NCBI RefSeq assembly: GCF_013391105.1
Contig: NZ_CP058335.1
Coordinates: 1,612,001 to 1,676,000 of the forward strand
Source of the DNA: Natronomonas salina
GTDB lineage: Archaea; Halobacteriota; Halobacteria; Halobacteriales; Haloarculaceae
Reading direction: 5' to 3'
Length of the DNA: 64,000 nucleotides
Under the pieces are notes generated by a model. That model was not told the DNA's origin. It was given only the letters and a program-made list of their open reading frames with translations, and made no database searches. The position numbers were made by a program, and so were the translations under genes. This document shows positions 44,385 to 52,724 of the stretch, piece by piece. The stretch's first letter is position 1, and each line of letters opens with the position of its first letter.

Positions 44385-45995
44385 TTAAAAATCAGTCAGC
44401 GTGGCGCCACCCTCGCTTGCCCGGACCTCTTCGATATCAGTGACAACTTCTTTACCGTCAGAATCAACATTCAGGTATAGATTGGAGATAACCGGTGGAT
44501 ACTCGTATGCAACGTGGTTCTGCCGCCAGCCATCCGGTGTTTGTACCATCGCATCCCACGTCTCAATAGTGATGGTTCCAGCGGGGTAGTTGTAATCGTT
44601 TTTGTCGTAGAGATACAGTGGGCTAGCTTCAAACTCGTTCGCGGTCTCGCCGACGAACTCACTCACCGTCTGGACGGACACATCAGCATCGACAGGGACT
44701 GCACTGCAGGGGTCTTCCTCTTGAGCCGCAGCGAGTGACTCTGTGAGCTCGACACGTGCTGCTTCCGAAGTATCGTCGTCGACAATGATGGCTGTCTTTA
44801 GCGGAACGCGTTCTGTCTCACGAGCCGCCAGCAGTTCGTCATCTGCACAGCCATCCAGGAACACCGTGTTGATGTTCAATTCACCCAAGTCCCGCTCTTC
44901 AGACGACCCTGGCAGCGACTGCAAGAGTTTCCGTGGAAACACGAGTTGCCGTAGCCGCCATATCTTCTGTGCCAGGCGTGCTTGCTCTTCCTCGAGAGTA
45001 TTTCCCTCAGCTTGTCGCTCTTTCCACTCTTCGATTATCTCTTCGCGAAGTGTCGAATATGCTCCGACGTAATCGTCACTTAGCTCAAAGCCGAGGGGCC
45101 AACGATTCATTGCCTCAGCTTGAGCAAGTACTGTCCCAGTACCGGCAAAGTGGTCAAAGACGACATCGCCAGGGTCAGTTGTTAATTGAATAATTCGCTC
45201 CACAAGCGGTCGCGGGAAGGGGGCGGGATGGTCTATCGTCATATTCCCCCAGCCACCCTGAGTCGGTGTCACCATCTCCCATATGTTGTCCGGGACTTTT
45301 CCACGGGGGTGATACCGCTCTGGATAATTAATCCACCAGTCTTTAAACTCTGTAGCATCGGCGATACGGATCTTATCTAGGTCGAAGTGGAAATCGTTCT
45401 GCTTACTGAAGCAAAGAATATACTCAAAAACGTTTCGAAACTTGCCCTTTCCGCTATACGGCAGTGCGCGAACCTTATCCCAGATAACGATATCCTGCAG
45501 CACCCATGAGTCAGCGATCGAATCGTATTCGAAGGAGCACTCATCATCAGTGCAGTAGTGGACCCCGGTTTCACGATCCTTTGTTAGTGGGGCTCCACAT
45601 TTGTCGCAGTTGGTTTTGTTCTCAAGGTTTTCACAAATATCAGCAATATCTGTCGGAAGTCGGATAGTCCGCCCACCCTTCTTGAACGTATTCACGATGA
45701 CCCACAGGGAGCCATCCGGCTTCGTCAGGTCGTACGTCTGCTTGTAAACCCTGCGGAGCTCCTCAAGATAATCTTCGTAATCATCTCCAAGACCAATCTG
45801 TAGCTCTTCATCGTATCCATAGTCCTTCACATCGCCGTATGGTGGTGACGTAATCGTCGTGTCGATGAGTTGGCCATCGACATCACCGAATTGCTCAGTA
45901 AGTGTATCGTAGTGAGACCGAGTGTCAGCGTGATAGAGTCCGTAGCCCTCTGGAACCTCGCTATCAACAGGCGGAATAGGGGACGTATCGGCCAT
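44385..45995 (-). CDS. SPPY-type DNA methyltransferase
   Basis: A 536-residue protein. The catalytic motif ITSPPYGD lies near residue 48 and the AdoMet motif DHFAGTGTVLAQAEAM near 280, a permuted order seen in beta-class N4-cytosine and N6-adenine methyltransferases. A treble-clef-like insertion with CDKCG and CTDDEC lies near 129-152. The 200-residue C-terminal extension is unusual and has no recognised motif. It is convergent with the Sau3AI/MutH-type nuclease and probably its cognate modification enzyme. SPPY often means m4C, but this must be tested. Confidence 0.85.
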   Translation of the reverse strand: MADTSPIPPVDSEVPEGYGLYHADTRSHYDTLTEQFGDVDGQLIDTTITSPPYGDVKDYGYDEELQIGLGDDYEDYLEELRRVYKQTYDLTKPDGSLWVIVNTFKKGGRTIRLPTDIADICENLENKTNCDKCGAPLTKDRETGVHYCTDDECSFEYDSIADSWVLQDIVIWDKVRALPYSGKGKFRNVFEYILCFSKQNDFHFDLDKIRIADATEFKDWWINYPERYHPRGKVPDNIWEMVTPTQGGWGNMTIDHPAPFPRPLVERIIQLTTDPGDVVFDHFAGTGTVLAQAEAMNRWPLGFELSDDYVGAYSTLREEIIEEWKERQAEGNTLEEEQARLAQKIWRLRQLVFPRKLLQSLPGSSEERDLGELNINTVFLDGCADDELLAARETERVPLKTAIIVDDDTSEAARVELTESLAAAQEEDPCSAVPVDADVSVQTVSEFVGETANEFEASPLYLYDKNDYNYPAGTITIETWDAMVQTPDGWRQNHVAYEYPPVISNLYLNVDSDGKEVVTDIEEVRASEGGATLTDF

Positions 45996-46692
45996 TAAAG
46001 GATTTTTAGAGCCAGGGTATATTGGTGCTGTGCTTCCTGAATCGGTTTGTAGTCACTATCTTGTTAATAAATATATCCTCCGGAGAGATACTCGAAGGGT
46101 GGGGAAAACAGAACAGCTCGTGCTCTATTTGTGTAATCACACCGCAACCGTCGTAACAGGCCACTTGACGCAGGTGTCTACGCTGTAAAGGGGGACTTTC
46201 CTCGGCGCTCATTATTTGGTACACCCACATCGGTGGCTAGGACTATACAACGTATCCCATCGTCTAATGGACTAGATGGGAACCGTTGAGCGACTCGCAT
46301 TAGGGTGAAAAACGATAGGATGACTTCGAGATCTGCAATAAAGGGAGGAGGATACCTTCAGCGAGAAAACCACTACATGATTGGGGAGTGCCCAAACCCC
46401 AGTGAGGACTATGATCACGACCAGCTCGCTTCCTCTCCAGTTATACTCTCGTCGCCCCCTGATTCCGGTGTAAACTACTCCGCACGGTATGGCACGTAAA
46501 TCGGTATAGGTGGCGCGATACACCTATACCGTGAAGTGGGGAGGCCTGAGGAAACTTTTGAGGGGGTATGCCAGCAGTATCGGAGTTGGACTGGTATGGA
46601 ACGCAGTCAACAACGCTTGGCCAACAAAGTTTCCCGGTTCGGCAGTGCGTAGCAATAGGATCGTATTTCAAGAACCGCTTTGCCTCAACTGT
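45996..46692. other. AT-rich intergenic stretch with a perfect inverted repeat
   Basis: About 700 bases between two restriction-modification sets. No gene is supported. It contains the 11-bp inverted repeat at 46502-46531. Confidence 0.45.
46502..46531. repeat. Perfect 11-bp inverted repeat
   Basis: CGGTATAGGTG (46502-46512) and CACCTATACCG (46521-46531) are exact reverse complements around an 8-nt loop. The nearest gene is the DpnII-type endonuclease ending at 46693. It may be a regulator site, a terminator-like hairpin or a recombination site. Confidence 0.6.
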
Positions 46693-47691
46693 TCAGTAGC
46701 CATCCAGCGTGTTTTGGTTGTTCTCCTGGAACTTATCGCCGAAGTAGGTCCGGAGGTCGTCTTCGAGAGATTCCTCCACCATTGCAAGATTATACAGGTC
46801 GTGGACGTCCTCGTAGGCCTCCCTGAGCGTCGAGGATTCCTTCCACTCCCAGCCATAGCCGTCGGTAATCCAAACGAACGCCGTTTCATTCTCACGCATC
46901 TTCGAGGAGAGGTCGTCGTACTCACGTTCGGTTGAGCTCACTTTACTTCCACCAGTCGTGTAACAGTTCGACTCGAAAGCAACAAGCAGCGTTTCCTTGT
47001 GGAAAATAGCGAAGTCGACTTGCTTCTCCTGGTCTTTGTTTTCTGGTTTATACCCGGTTGTGTACTGTGTATCGAGCCAAATATCATACCCATCGGCCGT
47101 GAGTGAATCAACAATCGGTTGTAACGCCTCTTCAACGGCATCTTCATACAATGTACCACTTCGCCCTTTTCGTGCATCGGTTTGGAAGCCTATCCGAACG
47201 CCAAGCGCGATGCTTCGTGCATCAGCCCCAGACTGTAGGACCTTATGGAGCCCAATGTCACACAGCGTCTCAGCGATTGTACGCGCTTGATCGAGGTTCC
47301 CACTCGCAACAGCCGCGTCTTCGGCGATCGGAATGCTCCGGTTTGTGGAAACGTACACGTCCTTTTTCGTACTGTGTCCGACCAGGAGGAAGCATGTCTT
47401 GACGAGTTCCTTTGGTGCACTGTGCTCAGCTATATTCCGGGCAAGCTCATTGACGAACTCATTCTCGGTCGTCGGTAAGGCGTCAATGGTTTCAAAAGGG
47501 CTCTGGTCGGCGAACCCGTGATACTCTAAGTCGGACCGTATCGTCTCTAAGTCGAGAAATGCATCATCGGGAATCGACCCCGGCCGAGCCGTCCGAAAGA
47601 ATTCAATGAGAAAGTCATCAGTCGGTGGCTCCGACTGGCGAACATACATATAGGGTGCATCAGGTCCTCCAGATATAGTACCTTGCGTCAT
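46693..47691 (-). CDS. DpnII-type restriction endonuclease
   Basis: A 332-residue protein. KQVDFAIFHKETLLVAFESN followed by CYTTGGSKVSS and later FVWITDGYGW match the DpnII/MboI family core, where an Asp, a Glu and the nearby strand form the catalytic site. Family members cut unmethylated GATC. It lies 46 bp after the Dam-type methyltransferase on the same strand, a typical two-gene restriction-modification operon. Length is slightly over the DpnII norm (about 290). Confidence 0.85.
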   Translation of the reverse strand: MTQGTISGGPDAPYMYVRQSEPPTDDFLIEFFRTARPGSIPDDAFLDLETIRSDLEYHGFADQSPFETIDALPTTENEFVNELARNIAEHSAPKELVKTCFLLVGHSTKKDVYVSTNRSIPIAEDAAVASGNLDQARTIAETLCDIGLHKVLQSGADARSIALGVRIGFQTDARKGRSGTLYEDAVEEALQPIVDSLTADGYDIWLDTQYTTGYKPENKDQEKQVDFAIFHKETLLVAFESNCYTTGGSKVSSTEREYDDLSSKMRENETAFVWITDGYGWEWKESSTLREAYEDVHDLYNLAMVEESLEDDLRTYFGDKFQENNQNTLDGY

Positions 47692-47737
47692 CTCAGCGGA
47701 AAAAACGCTACTAAGGTCTATCCCCTAGTTGTGCTTC

Positions 47738-48607
47738 TCAAGTTTCCGTAAATTGTTCGACACCCGCCTGAACGGGTGTCTCGGGGTTCTCGAAACCCTC
47801 GGAAGGTATCTCGTAGTTCACGTAAAGCGACTCGACACGTCCCTGGTTCGAGTTCGAGGCTGCAGTTTTCTTTTCCGCACTTTCAAGTCTCTTCCAGCCT
47901 CCTAGCAACAGCGAATCGTAGAGGTCGCTCTGATAGGTAGAAATCGCGACATCTGCAGCGCAGTCATGCAGCACGTCCAGCAGCGCTTTATGTTCTTCAG
48001 CTGCCATTTCATGGCGGTACGCGCTCCCACCCCGCGTGCCCAGCGGGTAAGGTGGGTCAAGATACATTATCGTATCCTGTCTATCAAATCGCTCGATAAC
48101 GTCCAGTGCGTCTCTATTGAAAAACTGGACTCGCTGAAGTCGGTCTGCAACAGCTTCCAAGTGCTCAATTTTGCTCTTGAATCGAGAGGTGTGTTGCGCC
48201 ATATCGCGGCGAGATTGAGTCGTTGAGTACGAGAAGCTCCCACTGCCGGCCGCCGAGTTGTATGCCATCGTTGAAGAGAGCCAGAACCGACGAGCTAGCT
48301 CAATGTTGTCAACCTCACTGGGATCAGTGTCGACTGCCTGCTCAAACTCACTCTCATGGTACGGCGTTTTTTGAAGCGAGTTAATAAGCTCCTCAGGGTT
48401 GTCGCGAAGTACCTCGAAAAATGTCATTACGTACTCGTCGAGGTCGTTGAACGCCTCGATAGGCGCCGGTTCGCGGTTCAACAGCACGGTGGCACTCCCG
48501 CCAAACGGTTCCACGTACCGTTTTCTGTGGGGGAGCTTTGGTAGCAGGAAGTCGAGCCACTTGTACTTCCCACCGTACCACGGGAACGGCTGCAGTCGGT
48601 TTGCCAT
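47738..48607 (-). CDS. dam: Dam-type N6-adenine methyltransferase
   Basis: A 289-residue D12-class methyltransferase: FPWYGGKYKWLDFLLP (residues 8-23), VEPFGGSATVLLN (AdoMet site, 37-49) and YLDPPYPLGTRGGS (catalytic DPPY near 186). Length and motif order match DpnM/Dam enzymes that methylate adenine in GATC. It is the first gene of the operon with the DpnII-type nuclease, which ensures protection before cleavage. Its modification may also protect against the Sau3AI/MutH-type nuclease if both recognise GATC. Confidence 0.88.
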   Translation of the reverse strand: MANRLQPFPWYGGKYKWLDFLLPKLPHRKRYVEPFGGSATVLLNREPAPIEAFNDLDEYVMTFFEVLRDNPEELINSLQKTPYHESEFEQAVDTDPSEVDNIELARRFWLSSTMAYNSAAGSGSFSYSTTQSRRDMAQHTSRFKSKIEHLEAVADRLQRVQFFNRDALDVIERFDRQDTIMYLDPPYPLGTRGGSAYRHEMAAEEHKALLDVLHDCAADVAISTYQSDLYDSLLLGGWKRLESAEKKTAASNSNQGRVESLYVNYEIPSEGFENPETPVQAGVEQFTET

Positions 48608-48848
48608 TTGGTCTATACCTCAACTCGAAGGATGTGCTGATGGATATTTCGATTCCGATGGTCGTTAGGTCGTCGTATCGTCGGCTGCTCTGACATGGTT
48701 GGTATTCCCCAATATCCACAGCCAGCAGGTCGTATAAGGTACAGACCAGCACCAACCTGCGTGGCTCTGTCTATCGGGACACGACATTCTGGCCCCGTTT
48801 TCTGTTATAAAGTTTAGTCCAAGGGGAAGTACGGTACAACCAGAATCA

Positions 48849-48970
48849 GGGTCAACCCCGGACAGAACGCTGGTAGCGTCGAGATTCCTGCCATCACAGG
48901 GGCGGGCTGGAGTAGTTCTGGTATCGAGCATGTGGACGGCGACCTCACGCTCCGCGATGCGACCGTAGTC
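48849..48970 (+). pseudogene. Fragment of a beta-helix surface-protein gene
   Basis: A 40-codon segment reads NPGQNAGSVEIPAITGAGWS then SSGIEHVDGDLTLRDATV. It matches the intact protein at 57007-58665 in its first beta-helix turns (DPGQDAGSVEIHAIT, STGIEHMNGDLTLRDATV). No start or continuation remains. It lies on the same strand about 8.5 kb from the intact copy, on the other side of the addAB operon. Confidence 0.75.
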
Positions 48971-49015
48971 GAGTTTGGAATGAGACGAGTCCGGATACAC
49001 CGTGAAGCGGAGCCA

Positions 49016-52000
49016 CTATCTCGACTCCAACGTGTCGAGCTCACTAGCGATTCGATCGACCGTCTTCGAGCGTAACTCGTTCAATTCATCCGCGTCCCAC
49101 TCGAACTCGTGCGGTACCTCCGGCGAGGTGAAGTACAACGTTGCCAGAACGTCCCGATTGGAATCCTGCTGATGAAGCGCGATCGCATAGGCCTCAAGCT
49201 GCGTCCGATAATACTCAGCTTTCTCCTCAACCTCTGCCTCTGTGATGTCGTTCGTCTTGTAGTCGACGACGTGGTAGGCGTCCGGCGTAACCACGAGGTG
49301 GTCGATCAGCCCCGAGACCTCCCCGTGGTCGAACGACGCCGTGACTGAGAGTTCGTCGTACGTGTACGCCACCTCGTGGCGCTCGTGAAGTCCATCGACG
49401 AACTCCATGGCCCGACTGGCGTGGTCGCGGACTCGTTGGCGCATAGCGTCGGTGAGCTCCACCTCGGAGTCCTCGGCTTCGTGCGTCCGCTCTATGACCG
49501 CATCCCACTGGTCGGACGGTGGCCTGAGCTCGCAGAGCCGGTGGACCATCTCACCGAAGACCGTCGACTCAAGGTCATCCGGCGGCCCCGCTTCCTCACC
49601 CGTACCCGACGCATCGGTCTCCTCTTCGGACTGGTAGCGGACGGTGTTCGTCCATTCGTCGACGACGAGCGACCCCCACCCGTCGAACAGTGATGCGAGA
49701 TCCGTCGGCGTGAGGTAGAACTGCCGCGGCGGCTGCGACGGCGTTTCGGAGAGCTCCAGTTGCAGGTCTGGCGCGGCGGCATTCCCAGTCCAGTCCGCAG
49801 CAGGCGTGGGCAGCGAGATCGTGACGCTCGCGTCGCCGACGGTCTTGGTAATCCGGTCACGCTCCTCGAGCGCCTCGAGGACGGTGTCCGTCAGAACGTG
49901 CGGTTGCACCCAATCACGCCAGCTGCCGGCCTCCTCCGGGTCACCATCCTTCACATCGGTCATCGTGAGGACCTCGTCACCGTCGCCGTCGAGGTCGTGC
50001 GTCCCGGAGAGGAGCAGCCGGTCGCGCGCCCGGGTACAGGCCACGTAGAGGACGCGTTTCTCCTCGGCGCGCTCCTCTGCCCGGCGTCGCTCCTTGAGCG
50101 CCTCTCGGGCGATCGTCCCTGTCATGTCGAAGGGGTCGTCGGGGTCGGGCGCCTTCAGCCCGACTGCGTACGCCTCGTCGTCGACCTCCTCGAACTCCAC
50201 ACGGCCGTCGCCGACCGCGGCACGCATGTTGAAGCCCTTATCGAGCCCCGGGACGACGACCACGGGGAACTCCATGCCCTTGGCGTCGTGGACGGTGAGG
50301 ATCTGAACGCCGTCGCCGCCGCCCTGGATGGTGGCCTCGCCTTCGCCACCGCCGAGGTCGCGCTGCCGTTCGATGCGGTCGACGAGCGTTGCGAGGCTGG
50401 TGACGCCGTCCTCGGTGTACGCCCGGAGCTGCTCGCGGAACTTGTCGACGTTCGCGACCGCCTGTCGCCCTCGCTCGTCGGCGCTGACGCTCGCGAGATA
50501 CCCCGTGTCGGCGATAATCTGCGAGAGGAACGCGGCCCACGATCCATCGAGGTGCTGTTCGGGATCAGGGCCGAGTCCGGCTCGCGACCGCCACGCCGAG
50601 AGCAGACCGTAGGCGTCCGCAAGTTCCTCTTGGTCAGCCTCGCCCAGAGCGTCCCACAACGCTTCGCCATCCCGTTTCAGGAGCGCCAGAGTGTCGTCGG
50701 ACAGGCCGAACAGCGGCGACCGGAGCGCGCCGTACAGCGCCCGCTCGTCGGCAGGGTCGGCGAGTGCCTTCAGCAGGTTCACCAGTGCGGTTACCTCCGT
50801 GGTCTCGTAGAACCCGACACCGGAGGCCACGGTGAACGGGATATGCTCCGCCTCGAGCGCCCGCTCATACCGCTTGAGGTGGGTTCGGCTGCGGAGCAGG
50901 ATCGCAACGTCATCCGGCTCGACGTCCCGCGGCTCGGAATCGTCGACGTCACCGTCTTCGTCGTAGATCTGTGCGGGCTCGTCGAAGAGCTGGGTCAGGC
51001 GCGCGGCCAGGGCCATCCCCTCGAGTTCCGCATCGTGCTCGACGCGCGCCGTGGCGAACTCGTGGTCGTCGGCGAACCGCCGCGCCCGATAGTCCTCATC
51101 GGTCGGGACCGCGAGGTATTCCATCCCTGCGAGGTCGGCGGGGTCGTCCCGGTGGGCTTCGAGTCGCTGCGGTGCAGCCTCGTACGCAGGACCGTCCGCC
51201 TCGAACACCTCGTCGAACACTTCGTTGACGAACGCCAAGACGTCGGGGAGCGTCCGGAAGTTCGTCGAGAGCTGATCGTCCTCGCCAGCTACTGCGCCAG
51301 GTGGGTTCGCCCGTTCGAGCTCCGCTTCGGTCGCGTCGAACTGCGTGACGTCGGCGTTCCGGAAGCGGTAGATGCTCTGTTTCGCGTCGCCGACGACGAA
51401 CACGTTCTGCGCATCGAACGCTTCGGGGTTCGGCGCCGTGAGGTGCTTGACGAGTTCCCACTGCCGCGGGTCGGTATCCTGGAACTCGTCGACCATCAGG
51501 TAGGCGAACTGCTCGCGGAGTTGTGCTCGGAGGTCTTCGGAGGCCTCCTCGCACAGGAACTGTAAGGCGAACTCGATCTGGTCGGTGAAGTCCACGACGT
51601 TCCGCCGGCGCTTGCGCTCGGTGTACTCCTCGTGGGCAATGAGCGCGAGTTGGGCGAGCGCCCGGACGAAGGGGACGCTGTTCTTGTCGGCCTCGATGGA
51701 GCCAGAGACGAGGTGGTCGGCGGGTTCGACGACGTCGACGATCGTCTGCATGGCGTCGTCGAAGACGGCCTTCTCCTCGTCCGCACCGCTCCAGCGCCCC
51801 TTGGCCCCCGTATAGCTGCTGTACTCGTCGCCGGAGCCCGTCGTCAGCTGGTCACAGAGGATGACGAAGCTGTCCCGGACCTCGAGAGTCTCGCGACCGG
51901 AAGCGTAGTCGACGCCGTCGAGGCACTCGAGGACGTCCAGCGCACGGCCCCAGGCCTGCCCGCCGGTCTCGAGTGCCGCCGGTGGCGAGTTGACCAAAGC

Positions 52001-52723
52001 CTCGACCGCGGCGACCGCCTCGCAGAATGTAGGGTCGGCGAACCGCTCGGCAGCTACGGAGGGCGAGACGGGGTGCAGTTCCTCGTTGACGAACTCGAGA
52101 TAGTCGGCCTCGGTCGCATCCGCCCATCGCTTGGCCCACGTCACGCAACCCGGACGCTCCTGGAGCAGGTCGACGAGGACGGCCTGGAGGCCGTTCCGGT
52201 CGAACTGCCGGGAGAGCGTGCGGACCGCCTCGTGGTCGTCGTGGGTCTCTAGCACCGCCGCGACCGTGTCCTCCAGTAGTGCCCGCGTCTCGTGCTCCTC
52301 GAGCGTGTCGAAGCCAGGGTCGACCGTCGAGGCTGATAGGGCGTGCTCGCGGAGCAGTCGCGCACAGAAGCCGTGCAGTGTGTGGATGTATCCCTCGTCG
52401 AGACCGTCGGCGATCTCCCGCCACTGTCGATACGTCGCCGCATCGGAGTCTTCGACACGCTCGTTGATGGCCTCGCGGACGTTCGCCTTCAGTTCGTTCG
52501 CTGCCCGCTCGGTGAACGTCGTCGTGACGATCTGGTCGGGCGTCAGCGGCGCCTCCGGGTCCTCCGGTACCTCGTCGTCGAGTCCCCGTTCCAGCATCCG
52601 GACGTACCGCTGGGTCAGCGTCGTCGTCTTCCCCGTCCCGGCGCCGGCGGTGAGCGAGACGTTCCGGTCGAGGGCATCTGCTGCGCGTTGTTGCTCATCC
52701 GTGAGGTCCTCGAAGTCGACCAT
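49016..52723 (-). CDS. addA: AddA-like UvrD helicase-nuclease
   Basis: The start is taken at ATG 52723 (MVDFEDLTDEQQRAAD), because upstream in-frame codons are basic and overlap the preceding gene. It has 1235 residues. SF1A helicase: GAGTGKT at 27-33, MVDEFQDTDPRQWE near 408, DAKQSIYRFRNAD, TVHDAKGMEFPVVVVPG and VLYVACTRARDRLLLS. The C-terminal RecB-type nuclease shows GLIDHL then DYKTND near 1150. It processes double-strand ends for recombination. It starts 1 bp after the addB-like stop, so the pair is coupled. Confidence 0.9.
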   Translation of the reverse strand: MVDFEDLTDEQQRAADALDRNVSLTAGAGTGKTTTLTQRYVRMLERGLDDEVPEDPEAPLTPDQIVTTTFTERAANELKANVREAINERVEDSDAATYRQWREIADGLDEGYIHTLHGFCARLLREHALSASTVDPGFDTLEEHETRALLEDTVAAVLETHDDHEAVRTLSRQFDRNGLQAVLVDLLQERPGCVTWAKRWADATEADYLEFVNEELHPVSPSVAAERFADPTFCEAVAAVEALVNSPPAALETGGQAWGRALDVLECLDGVDYASGRETLEVRDSFVILCDQLTTGSGDEYSSYTGAKGRWSGADEEKAVFDDAMQTIVDVVEPADHLVSGSIEADKNSVPFVRALAQLALIAHEEYTERKRRRNVVDFTDQIEFALQFLCEEASEDLRAQLREQFAYLMVDEFQDTDPRQWELVKHLTAPNPEAFDAQNVFVVGDAKQSIYRFRNADVTQFDATEAELERANPPGAVAGEDDQLSTNFRTLPDVLAFVNEVFDEVFEADGPAYEAAPQRLEAHRDDPADLAGMEYLAVPTDEDYRARRFADDHEFATARVEHDAELEGMALAARLTQLFDEPAQIYDEDGDVDDSEPRDVEPDDVAILLRSRTHLKRYERALEAEHIPFTVASGVGFYETTEVTALVNLLKALADPADERALYGALRSPLFGLSDDTLALLKRDGEALWDALGEADQEELADAYGLLSAWRSRAGLGPDPEQHLDGSWAAFLSQIIADTGYLASVSADERGRQAVANVDKFREQLRAYTEDGVTSLATLVDRIERQRDLGGGEGEATIQGGGDGVQILTVHDAKGMEFPVVVVPGLDKGFNMRAAVGDGRVEFEEVDDEAYAVGLKAPDPDDPFDMTGTIAREALKERRRAEERAEEKRVLYVACTRARDRLLLSGTHDLDGDGDEVLTMTDVKDGDPEEAGSWRDWVQPHVLTDTVLEALEERDRITKTVGDASVTISLPTPAADWTGNAAAPDLQLELSETPSQPPRQFYLTPTDLASLFDGWGSLVVDEWTNTVRYQSEEETDASGTGEEAGPPDDLESTVFGEMVHRLCELRPPSDQWDAVIERTHEAEDSEVELTDAMRQRVRDHASRAMEFVDGLHERHEVAYTYDELSVTASFDHGEVSGLIDHLVVTPDAYHVVDYKTNDITEAEVEEKAEYYRTQLEAYAIALHQQDSNRDVLATLYFTSPEVPHEFEWDADELNELRSKTVDRIASELDTLESR

Positions 52724-52724
52724 C

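Noticed and set aside
49760..51565. 601-codon plus-strand frame inside addA
   Set aside because: It is a GC-rich antisense frame; the minus strand encodes the clear SF1 helicase motifs.
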